From the NCBI GenBank assembly GCA_002861585.1, contig PJQJ01000005.1:75738-83386 (forward strand): a DNA stretch of 7,649 nt. Reading direction: 5' to 3'. Below are positions 1-6,840 of the stretch, one piece after another. Position 1 is the first letter of the stretch, and each line of letters begins with the position of its first letter. The notes beneath the pieces are model-generated. The model had not been told where the DNA came from, did no database searches, and saw only the letters and a list, made by a program, of their open reading frames with translations. This DNA is from Candidatus Saccharimonadota bacterium. Lineage in GTDB: Bacteria > Patescibacteriota > Saccharimonadia > Saccharimonadales > Saccharimonadaceae. The position numbers were made by a program, and so were the translations under genes.

Positions 1-1473
1 TCCCTGTATCTCCTCAGAGATTAGCATCTGCTCCATGATGAGCACGCGACCCTTATAGCCAAAAGGATTCTCCGCTGAGGTTCCCGGCTTAAAGAGTTGG
101 ATGGTATCTAGGTTAGGCTTTTCTACATGAGTCGGCAGATCTTTCAGAACAGACCTAATCCAGTTCTTTGTCGCCTCGTCTGGTTCATACGGTGTTTTCG
201 TACTGTCGTCGAGCCGACGCACCAAACGCTGACCAATAATCATTTTTATAGCAGAACTGAAAATTGGGTTTTGACCAATCATATCGATAAGGCGGCTAAG
301 CGCCGAGGATGCAGCATCAGCGTGAAAAGTCGTCAAGACAAGGTGTCCGGTAATCGATGCCTGAATAGAGGTCTTAGCAGTATCAACATCACGCACCTCA
401 CCCACCATCATGACATCAGGGTCCAAACGTAAGACAGCTCGAAGTTTATTGCCGAATGAATCACCGGATTCAGTACTCACTGGAATTTGGGTTATACCAG
501 GGATACTAAACTCAACTGGGTCTTCTAGAGTAATAATCTTACGAGTGGTCGCGTTAAGCGCGTTGAGAATACTGTAGAGCGTCGTTGATTTACCAGAACC
601 AGTCGGACCAACAACCATGACCATTCCATGCGGATGAGAGATGATCTCATCAACCGCCCGACGCTCAAGCTCACCCAGCCCTAAGCGCTCTATCTTCAGA
701 AGTGATGCATCAAAATTAAAAAGACGGATAACAGCGTCCTGGCCGTAGACAGTTGGTACTGTTTCAATACGCATATTCAACAGACGTACCTTTTGATCTT
801 CTCTGGTTACCTCCTGCTGCATATGTCCTGTCTGAGCATCAGTAGACGCAGTTGATATGTTGGCTTTTGAGGCGATTGATGCTTGAAGTACACGGTATTT
901 GTCGTGACTAATCTTAGCAACTGGATGCAGGGCGCCATCAACTCGAAAACGTATTCGAACGTCTTCGCGCTGGTTCTCTATATGAATATCACTGGCACCT
1001 AGTCGGTCAGACTGTTCAATCAGGTAGCTTAGGATATCATCTGAGCGAACTGATTCAAGTGTCTGAGATACTGCTTGTAACGTATTGCTGTCGCCATCAT
1101 CGGCGATCTTGACATCGTCGTAAATGACTTCTTTGGGCGGATCGAATCGCCGCATGATCTCGCGGAATCCCTCGTTACTGATTAGGACGAAGCTCACGTT
1201 TCTGCTTGCAAACCGCTGGCGAAGATCCCGCAGTAATGATTGCGGTGTACTACTGGTGATGCCAAATATAATCAGCTGTTTATCCTTGCCCTCATCGATC
1301 GGCACGATCTTGGCACGGTACATCTCTTCATTGGTCAAGATGTCTTGAATAAGCTCCATTGCCTGAGAAACACCACGTGTATCAAAATAAGGAACGCCTA
1401 GCAGTTTTGCACGCTGCTGTGTACTGTGTTCCTCTTGCTCGCGAAAGCGCACCTGCTGTCTGGCGTCGTTCAT
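1..1473 (-). CDS. pilB: PilB/GspE-type pilus or type II secretion assembly ATPase (C-terminus cut by window edge)
   Basis: Hexameric cytoplasmic ATPase that powers pilin polymerisation at the inner face of the membrane. The first 491 codons are present and the frame stays open to the window edge. Residues 1-115 resemble the GspE/PilB N-terminal domain, with LLGVPYFDT near 25. The core follows: SDIHIE (161-166), Walker A GPTGSGKST (289-297), Asp box TLEDPVE (315-321), Walker B LRLDPDVMMVGEVRD (348-362) and His box TGHLVLTTFHA (376-386). After QRLVRRL (415-421), where PilB/GspE proteins usually carry a CxxC...CxxC zinc site, this protein has Asp, Ser and Pro instead. The GYKGR element (472-476) that follows that site is kept, and no cysteine occurs in the visible protein. 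ATG at 1473 is chosen because a -10 element lies just upstream. It is divergent from the methyltransferase gene. A PilT-type retraction ATPase is less likely because the protein has the N-terminal domain and PilB-like length. Confidence 0.93.
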   Translation of the reverse strand, partial: MNDARQQVRFREQEEHSTQQRAKLLGVPYFDTRGVSQAMELIQDILTNEEMYRAKIVPIDEGKDKQLIIFGITSSTPQSLLRDLRQRFASRNVSFVLISNEGFREIMRRFDPPKEVIYDDVKIADDGDSNTLQAVSQTLESVRSDDILSYLIEQSDRLGASDIHIENQREDVRIRFRVDGALHPVAKISHDKYRVLQASIASKANISTASTDAQTGHMQQEVTREDQKVRLLNMRIETVPTVYGQDAVIRLFNFDASLLKIERLGLGELERRAVDEIISHPHGMVMVVGPTGSGKSTTLYSILNALNATTRKIITLEDPVEFSIPGITQIPVSTESGDSFGNKLRAVLRLDPDVMMVGEVRDVDTAKTSIQASITGHLVLTTFHADAASSALSRLIDMIGQNPIFSSAIKMIIGQRLVRRLDDSTKTPYEPDEATKNWIRSVLKDLPTHVEKPNLDTIQLFKPGTSAENPFGYKGRVLIMEQMLISEEIQG

Positions 1474-1480
1474 TGCTTCT

Positions 1481-1489
1481 ATTGTAACA
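1481..1489 (-). promoter_or_regulatory. Extended -10 promoter of the pilB-like gene
   Basis: On the minus strand the sequence reads TGTTACAAT, a TGn extension followed by a -10-like TACAAT (1481-1486). Only 7 nt separate it from the ATG at 1473, so the usual start site would fall at or within a base of the start codon. No Shine-Dalgarno sequence fits in between and no good -35 is visible. The same 13-mer, TTTTGTTACAATA, recurs in front of the gene at 6841-7146, which supports a promoter role. Confidence 0.55.
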
Positions 1490-1505
1490 AAACATAAGTT
1501 GTTTT
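1489..1505. repeat. Small inverted repeat in the divergent promoter region
   Basis: The arms AAAACA (1489-1494) and TGTTTT (1500-1505) are perfect inverted repeats around a 5-nt spacer. They lie between the two divergent -10 elements, within 2 bp of their midpoint. The left arm occupies the -35 position of the rightward promoter with 17 bp spacing. This could be an operator for a dimeric regulator or simply AT-rich chance symmetry. The arms are short. Confidence 0.3.
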
Positions 1506-1508
1506 AAC

Positions 1509-1517
1509 TGCTAGAAT
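1509..1517 (+). promoter_or_regulatory. Extended -10 promoter of the TrmH-family gene
   Basis: TGCTAGAAT combines a TGn extension with TAGAAT (1512-1517). The ATG at 1528 follows after 10 nt, which predicts a 5' leader of only about 4 nt without a Shine-Dalgarno site. The hexamer 17 bp upstream is AAAACA, matching the -35 consensus only in its last three bases. Confidence 0.5.
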
Positions 1518-1527
1518 AGAAACTACC

Positions 1528-2043
1528 ATGCAACTTGTTGTTATTGCTCATAATATCCGTTCTATTCATAATGTCGGTTCTATCTTTCGCTCCTGCGACG
1601 GTTTTGGGGTCGATCATCTCTATATTACTGGCTACAGCCCCTACCCCGAGCTGCCCGAACATGATCCTCGGATGCCTCATGTTATCGAAAAGCTAACAAG
1701 GCAGATAAGTAAAACGGCTATCGGAGCCGAGAAAACAGTCGAATTCTCCCATCACAATGACGTCATGACGCTTGTGGACCAGCTAAAGAGTGATGGCTTT
1801 CACATAACTGCTCTTGAATTAACGAGCAACAGTATTGCGCTCTATAGCTTTTCACCGCCAGACAAAGTGGCATTAATTCTTGGCGAGGAGATTGACGGCA
1901 TCAATATAGATCTCCTTCGCAAAGCCGATACGGTAGTAGAAATACCAATGTACGGCACTAAGGAATCGTTCAATGTATCCGTTGCTGCTGGAATAGCATT
2001 ATACGGTCTCCGCGAGAGTCGTTCGTATGGTAAAATAGCATAA
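1528..2043 (+). CDS. TrmH/SpoU-family RNA 2'-O-ribose methyltransferase
   Basis: SPOUT-class enzyme expected to transfer a methyl group from S-adenosylmethionine to a ribose 2'-OH in tRNA or rRNA. At 171 residues it is a bare catalytic domain without the N-terminal L30e-like RNA-binding extension of RlmB types. Motif 1 is NIRSIHNVGSIFRS (9-22), where N15 and R21 match the conserved Asn and catalytic Arg of the family. Motif 2 is LGEEIDGI (118-125), and motif 3 is IPMYGTKESFNVSVA (139-153), which forms the knotted cofactor site. Motif 2 carries Glu where many relatives have Asn (GNE). The segment at 34-72, with GYSPYP and KTAIGAE, resembles a stand-alone TrmH subgroup. The target nucleotide cannot be read from sequence, so no gene symbol is given. 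The ATG at 1528 begins at motif 1's usual distance, and no Shine-Dalgarno site is present. Confidence 0.9.
   Translation: MQLVVIAHNIRSIHNVGSIFRSCDGFGVDHLYITGYSPYPELPEHDPRMPHVIEKLTRQISKTAIGAEKTVEFSHHNDVMTLVDQLKSDGFHITALELTSNSIALYSFSPPDKVALILGEEIDGINIDLLRKADTVVEIPMYGTKESFNVSVAAGIALYGLRESRSYGKIA
2028..2036 (+). promoter_or_regulatory. Possible extended -10 promoter for the CAP-domain gene
   Basis: TGGTAAAAT lies in the last codons of the methyltransferase gene. It would give a leader of about 28 nt before the ATG at 2071. The region is AT-rich with another TAAAAT at 2041-2046, so the assignment is weak. Read-through from the upstream gene is equally possible, because no terminator separates the two genes. 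Confidence 0.3.
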
Positions 2044-2070
2044 AATATAGCATAAGCATCAAAAACAAAT

Positions 2071-3084
2071 ATGACAGACCAGACTCTTCATCGGACACAC
2101 ATTACTCTTCACCTTCATCGTATTTTCTGGTTTAGCTTTTTACTTGTAGGGCTACTCCTTATACAGTCCCTCCAGCACTTGCCGCTTACCCGAAGCGCAG
2201 CTGCGCCACAGGTACTTGCGTACATGAACGGCCCAAGCCGAACCGAGCTACATTCACTGACGAATCAAAATCGTGCCAATGCCGGACTAGCAGGGCTCGC
2301 CCTTAACAGCCAGCTTAACCAGGCTGCTCAAGCAAAAGCAGAGCACATGATTGCCAATAACTACTGGTCGCATACGGCACCAGATGGAACTACGCCGTGG
2401 TACTTCATTGATCAGTCCGGCTATGGCTACATTAATGCTGGTGAAAATTTAGCATATGGATTTACCAGTAACGACGGGGTCCTGCAAGGTTGGATGAACA
2501 GTACAGGACATCGGGCCAACATTATGGGTGACTACAAAGATGTCGGTTTTGGTTATGCCAATGGTGCTAACTATCAAGGCGGCGAAAATACTGTTGTTGT
2601 AGCCATGTATGGAACATCAACAAATCCGGCTCCAGCTCCAACCTCGCCAGCACCTAGCCCGACGTCGGCTGTTGAATCTGCAATGCAAGTACCACAGGCG
2701 CCGGCTCCAGCGGCACCCACACCTCCAGCACCTAGCCCTGCTGCAGCACCTACTCCAGTGCAACCGACGACACCCGTTTCACAAGCGGCTCAACCTTCTG
2801 AGATGTCAGCGAAACCAGAACCATCCCTAAATACAGCTGACCAAGAGACGCGTACGAGGACAGCTGATCAGTTATTTAGCGGCGTTGCTGCGTGGTATAT
2901 GTATGCTACCGCATCTCTCATTGGTATTGCATCTATTGGCTTTACCGTCACACATATTCGCTTATTGCATTATGGCTGGAATAACGGGGTGCATTTCGTC
3001 CTAGCCCATCCACTTATCGATGCTGCAGTTCTTGGTTCAATTGCCCTTACATTTATGAGTGCGACTATTGGGCTTGTCCGCTAG
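2071..3084 (+). CDS. Membrane-anchored CAP-superfamily (SCP/PR-1-like) protein
   Basis: Probable surface-exposed protein of unknown biochemical role. A His-rich, basic N-terminus precedes a hydrophobic segment (about 17-36). It has no lipobox and could be a signal anchor or a cleaved signal peptide, since an Ala-rich stretch, RSAAAP, follows. Residues 57-182 form the CAP domain: ELHSLTNQNRANAGL, the cavity His in YWSHTAPDG (H101), GENLAYG (E125) and WMNSTGHRANIM (W141, H147), ending with a VVVAMYG strand. Residues 185-250 are a Pro/Ala/Ser/Thr linker. Two further membrane helices follow, about 273-296 and 309-335. There is no cysteine. Bacterial CAP proteins usually stop after the domain, so the C-terminal two-helix part is notable. 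The gene starts 27 nt after the methyltransferase stop and has no Shine-Dalgarno site. A host-contact or wall-related role is inference. Confidence 0.88.
   Translation: MTDQTLHRTHITLHLHRIFWFSFLLVGLLLIQSLQHLPLTRSAAAPQVLAYMNGPSRTELHSLTNQNRANAGLAGLALNSQLNQAAQAKAEHMIANNYWSHTAPDGTTPWYFIDQSGYGYINAGENLAYGFTSNDGVLQGWMNSTGHRANIMGDYKDVGFGYANGANYQGGENTVVVAMYGTSTNPAPAPTSPAPSPTSAVESAMQVPQAPAPAAPTPPAPSPAAAPTPVQPTTPVSQAAQPSEMSAKPEPSLNTADQETRTRTADQLFSGVAAWYMYATASLIGIASIGFTVTHIRLLHYGWNNGVHFVLAHPLIDAAVLGSIALTFMSATIGLVR
2626..2738 (+). repeat. Degenerate tandem duplication in the Pro/Ala linker of the CAP protein
   Basis: CCGGCTCCAGC occurs at 2626-2636 and 2701-2711, and CCAGCACCTAGCCC at 2647-2660 and 2725-2738. 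The offsets are 75 and 78 nt, in frame and differing by one codon. The encoded segments, about residues 186-200 and 210-225, are two related copies of a PAPAP..PAPSP unit. The linker therefore seems to have grown by an in-frame duplication and may vary in length between strains. Confidence 0.6.
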
Positions 3085-3090
3085 AGGATG

Positions 3091-6000
3091 CTACTTTATT
3101 GCGACGCACTCTTCGCCGTATAGATGAGAGATATCAGACCTTAGCTCATCAGTAGGATTGGTCCTAAATGGCAAGCGGATTGCGGATTTTTTGTCAGCAC
3201 CGAGTACAAGAATAATCTCGCTCTCACCGGGATATTTATTAAACGTCTGTTTTAGCTTTAGTAAACTGTCGTGATCGTTTGGATTCTTAACATGAACATA
3301 GATTTTAGTCTTAACAGGGGTTGGTGCATCTTCATCTAGTACAGGCGTGTAGATGTATTTTGTCTCGTCCTTGGGCGCCGTTGCAGCTACTTTTGCTCCA
3401 GGGCCAAATGGACGACGGCGCTCTGGAAGTTTCTCCCTCGTTGCAGTCATTAGGCGACCAGTTGATTCATACCCATCGAGTTCTTCCTGGGTGACAAGTG
3501 TAATCTCATCAACAATGACTTTGGCATCGTCCAGCAGGTTACCTTCTTTATCGCGTGAACTCACCTTGCCGGTTGCCTTAATAACTTCATCCTGCTTTAG
3601 CAAGGCACCAATCTTTTCATATGTCTTTGGAAAGACGATCAGTTCGCCCTCCCCTGATTTATCCTCTATCTGCACAAAGGCCATCTTACCGCCACTTTTA
3701 GTCACGATCTGCCGTACAGACGAAACAACACCACCAACGGTTATACCATGGCCATCAAGCGATGGCTTTAGAGTAGCGATTGGTGCAGTCTGTTCAGTAA
3801 AGTAATCATCGTACTTATCGAGCGGATGCGCGCTCAAATAGAGCCCGAGCAGTTCGCGCTCCCATGTCAGGCGCTCTTTGTCAGGATGTTTATTCGGTGC
3901 TGGATCGAGCTTTATAGTTGGCATAGCGACTGCATCGGAAAGTCCGCCAAAGAGATCAGCCTGGCCGCTTGCCAGGTCTTTTTGTAGCTTTTGGGCATAC
4001 GCAAGAATGGTGTCAAGATTAAATAGCAGATCAGAGCGATCGCCGTGCTCATCAAAACCGCCGGCTTTAATAAGCGCTTCCCATACTCGCCTGTTTACTT
4101 GCCGACAATTCACACGCTTAGCAAAATCTTCGACGCTCTTAAATGGGCCTTCTCCTCGCGCACGGAGGATTTCCTCTACAGCACCGGCACCGACCCCTTT
4201 TACGGCTGCCATACCGAAACGAATCGTCTGTTCATTCGGCACAACACTGAACTCTACGAAACTCTGGTTAATATCAGGCGGCAGGACCTTAAGTCCCATG
4301 TGCTTACATTCGACTATTTCAATTGCTAAACGATCTGTATCATCTTGATCGCTGGTCATAACAGCAGCCATAAAAGCATCAGGATAATGAGCCTTTAGAT
4401 AGGCCGTCCAATAGGCAATCAATCCATAACAGGCAGCATGTGATTTGTTAAAACAGTAATTTGCAAACTCTTCTAGCTGATCCCAAAACTTTTCAGCAAC
4501 CTCTTTAGTGGCGCCACCATGTGATATGGCACCTTCCACAAAGTCGACTTTGACCTTACGCATCAGGTCAATCTTTTTCTTACCAACCGCCTTACGAAGC
4601 GTGTCGGCCTGACCACCGGTAAAGCCACACCATTCCTTAGAGATCTGCATGAACTGCTCCTGGTAGACCAAGATGCCGTAGGTACTCTTTAGTGAATTTT
4701 CCATACCTGGATGTAAGTAGGTAATCTCCTCAATTCCATGCTTTCGCTTAATAAAGCTATCAATAAACTGCATTGGACCCGGGCGATACAGGGCAACCAT
4801 AGCAATAATATCCTCAAAGACGGTCGGTTTGAGCTCTTTTAGGTAGCGCTTCATTCCCGCGGATTCCAGCTGAAAGACACCTGTTGTATCACCACGCTGA
4901 AACAGCTCAAAGGTCTTTTCGTCGGTCAGAGGGATGTTTTCGAGAGTAATATCATCGCCGTAAACTTTCTTTACAATCCTCAAGGCATTTTTGATGGTCG
5001 TTAGGTTTGAGAGGCCAAGGAAATCCATCTTTAGCAGTCCAAGTTCCTCGATAGGACCCATTGGATACTGCGTTGAGACGACGCCTTTTTGCGCCATTTC
5101 GAGCGGCGCAAACTTTACTATCTCGTCTGGAGCAATCACAACACCGGCAGCGTGAATACCATGAGATCGAATCGTTCCTTCCATGCGGATGGCAAAATCC
5201 ATTACTCGTTTAGCCGTCGGATTTGTTTGGTACTCCTTTTTAAGATCCGCATCTTCCTCAACACTTACTTTTAATGGGATATGACGGCCCTGCACTGGCG
5301 GTGGAATAAGCTTTGCCAAGCGATCAGCATCGGCGTACGGTACCTGTAGAACACGGGCTACGTCACGAACAGCAGCCCTCGCCGCCATCTTACCAAACGT
5401 CACAATATTGGCCACCCGCTCTTTACCATACTTTTGAACACAGTACTGAATTACCTCGTCACGTCGTGAATCCATGATATCGATATCAACATCAGGCATA
5501 CTAATACGGTCTGGATTCAAGAAACGCTCGAACAGCAGATCATACTTTAGAGGATCAAGATCAGTAACTTTTAGAGAATAAGCAATGATCGATCCAGCCG
5601 CTGATCCACGGCCAGGGCCAAAAACAATACCCTGGTTCTTACCCCAGTTAATAAAGTCCCAGATAATTAAAAAGTAGCCGTTGAAGCCCATCGAATCAAT
5701 AACGCTCAACTCGTACGCAGCACGATCCAGGACGTTCTTAGCAAGTACTGCTTTTGATTCATCGATACTGATCTCCCTAACGTCGGTCTCGCTCATCCCG
5801 CCGTAGCGAAAGGCTAAGCCGCGGTAGACCAACTTTTCGAGGTATGTCTGTTCAGTCTCCCCTTCAGGAACAGGAAATTTAGGGATGAGGATCTTACCAA
5901 GATCGAGCTCGACATTACATCGTTCGGCAATGGCACGCGTCGACGTAATGATGTCAGGATGCTGCTCTCCCCATCGTTCGATAATCTCTTTTGGATCAGT

Positions 6001-6786
6001 AACATGCAGATGAAAATCACTCAAACTCATTCGGTCCTGATCGCTTAGGTACGCACCAGTACCAACACAGAGAAGAATCTCATGTGCTTCTTGATCTTTT
6101 GGACTAACATAGTGTGCATCGCTCGTAACGACGCACTGAATACCAAGTTCTTCAGATAAGCGAAAGAGATACCCATTAATCTTTTGCTGAACGTCCCACT
6201 CTTCATGATCCTGAATTTCAAAGTAGTAACGGTCGCCAAATATTGACTGATACCACTGGGCGATCCGTTTTGCCCCATCGTAATTGTCATTTCGCAGCTG
6301 TTCACCAATCTCTCCACCCGCACAAGCACTAAGAGCGATCAGTCCTTCATTGTACTCCTCCAGGAGATCGTGATCGATCCTCGGCTTATAGTACATTCCC
6401 TCTAAATTAGCGGTCGTGCTCAGCCGCATCAGGTTTTGGTAGCCCGTATTGTTCATTGCGAGCAGGATTAAGTGGTACCGGGCTTTATCCTTCTGTGGGT
6501 CACGATCATGAATTGTACGTGCGGCAACATATGTTTCAATGCCAATGATTGGCTTTATGTCCTGTTCTTTGCAGGCTTTGTAAAACTCAATTGTCCCAGA
6601 GAGGGTTCCGTGATCAGTCATAGCTACTGCATTCATACCAAGTCCCTTTACGCGGTCCACAAGGTCATTCACCTTCGTTAGACCATCAAGCAGGCTATGA
6701 TGAGTATGATTATGGAGGTGCACGTAATCAGAAGGCGCTAACGCCTTAGATTGAGTCGTCTCGGTCTGCTGCTTAATACCCGCCAT
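3091..6786 (-). CDS. dnaE: DNA polymerase III alpha subunit (replicative polymerase)
   Basis: Catalytic subunit of the chromosomal replicase, 1231 residues and complete, slightly longer than E. coli DnaE. The N-terminal PHP domain (20-290) keeps all nine expected metal ligands: H25, H27, D34, H59, E84, H105, C155, D223 and H225. The polymerase core includes FGPGRGSAAGS (389-399), PDVDIDIMDSRRD (431-443) with catalytic D434 and D436, and LKMDFLGL with D588. VALYRPGPMQ (664-673) and NYCFNKSHAACYG (776-788) are typical of the family. A helix-hairpin-helix region (about 830-910) is followed by the clamp-binding motif QADLF (942-946), an OB fold (about 1013-1100), a charged Pro-rich linker and a conserved C-terminal domain (1160-1231). 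No intein is present. ATG at 6786 gives the normal distance to the PHP motif. It converges on the CAP gene with a 6-bp gap. Confidence 0.98.
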   Translation of the reverse strand: MAGIKQQTETTQSKALAPSDYVHLHNHTHHSLLDGLTKVNDLVDRVKGLGMNAVAMTDHGTLSGTIEFYKACKEQDIKPIIGIETYVAARTIHDRDPQKDKARYHLILLAMNNTGYQNLMRLSTTANLEGMYYKPRIDHDLLEEYNEGLIALSACAGGEIGEQLRNDNYDGAKRIAQWYQSIFGDRYYFEIQDHEEWDVQQKINGYLFRLSEELGIQCVVTSDAHYVSPKDQEAHEILLCVGTGAYLSDQDRMSLSDFHLHVTDPKEIIERWGEQHPDIITSTRAIAERCNVELDLGKILIPKFPVPEGETEQTYLEKLVYRGLAFRYGGMSETDVREISIDESKAVLAKNVLDRAAYELSVIDSMGFNGYFLIIWDFINWGKNQGIVFGPGRGSAAGSIIAYSLKVTDLDPLKYDLLFERFLNPDRISMPDVDIDIMDSRRDEVIQYCVQKYGKERVANIVTFGKMAARAAVRDVARVLQVPYADADRLAKLIPPPVQGRHIPLKVSVEEDADLKKEYQTNPTAKRVMDFAIRMEGTIRSHGIHAAGVVIAPDEIVKFAPLEMAQKGVVSTQYPMGPIEELGLLKMDFLGLSNLTTIKNALRIVKKVYGDDITLENIPLTDEKTFELFQRGDTTGVFQLESAGMKRYLKELKPTVFEDIIAMVALYRPGPMQFIDSFIKRKHGIEEITYLHPGMENSLKSTYGILVYQEQFMQISKEWCGFTGGQADTLRKAVGKKKIDLMRKVKVDFVEGAISHGGATKEVAEKFWDQLEEFANYCFNKSHAACYGLIAYWTAYLKAHYPDAFMAAVMTSDQDDTDRLAIEIVECKHMGLKVLPPDINQSFVEFSVVPNEQTIRFGMAAVKGVGAGAVEEILRARGEGPFKSVEDFAKRVNCRQVNRRVWEALIKAGGFDEHGDRSDLLFNLDTILAYAQKLQKDLASGQADLFGGLSDAVAMPTIKLDPAPNKHPDKERLTWERELLGLYLSAHPLDKYDDYFTEQTAPIATLKPSLDGHGITVGGVVSSVRQIVTKSGGKMAFVQIEDKSGEGELIVFPKTYEKIGALLKQDEVIKATGKVSSRDKEGNLLDDAKVIVDEITLVTQEELDGYESTGRLMTATREKLPERRRPFGPGAKVAATAPKDETKYIYTPVLDEDAPTPVKTKIYVHVKNPNDHDSLLKLKQTFNKYPGESEIILVLGADKKSAIRLPFRTNPTDELRSDISHLYGEECVAIK

Positions 6787-6798
6787 ATAGTACTCTTC

Positions 6799-6807
6799 AG
6801 TATATCA
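6799..6807 (-). promoter_or_regulatory. Extended -10 promoter of dnaE
   Basis: On the minus strand TGATATACT is a TGn extension plus TATACT (6799-6804). The ATG at 6786 follows after 12 nt, predicting a leader of about 6 nt. GAAGAG lies near the start but is a poor Shine-Dalgarno match and would be split by the predicted transcript start. No clear -35 is visible. No terminator hairpin separates it from the upstream gene, so some read-through is possible. Confidence 0.5.
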
Positions 6808-6824
6808 ATTATGCGAATCAATTA
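6804..6824. repeat. 8-bp direct repeat overlapping the dnaE promoter
   Basis: On the minus strand TAATTGAT occurs twice, at 6817-6824 and 6804-6811, with a 13-bp period. The proximal copy overlaps the TGn and first base of the -10 element. It could be a tandem binding site, or chance in an AT-rich spacer. Confidence 0.3.
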
Positions 6825-6840
6825 CCGAGAAATGCTGTTG

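Noticed and set aside
127..432. Plus-strand open frame of 101 codons opposite the ATPase gene
   Set aside because: It lies antisense to the conserved His-box and C-terminal coding region of the PilB-like protein, has no promoter or ribosome site and shows no recognisable protein features.
1124..1348. Plus-strand open frame of 74 codons
   Set aside because: Antisense to the N-terminal domain of the PilB-like gene, with composition of a shadow frame and no initiation signals.
2609..2830. Plus-strand frame rich in Gln, His, Arg and Leu
   Set aside because: It is the out-of-frame reading of the repetitive Pro/Ala linker of the CAP protein.
2600..2830. Repetitive C/A-rich DNA considered as a CRISPR or minisatellite array
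   Set aside because: The repeats are short, degenerate and in frame with a Pro/Ala linker, with no regular spacers.
3353..4348. Three plus-strand open frames (3353-3805, 3878-4348, 4045-4329)
   Set aside because: All lie opposite continuous, conserved dnaE coding sequence. Their Ser/Arg/Pro-rich translations are typical antisense shadows.
5089..6681. Short open frames on both strands within dnaE (5089-5274, 5814-6020, 6045-6329, 6472-6681)
   Set aside because: They overlap the conserved PHP and polymerase domains in other frames and have no independent start signals.
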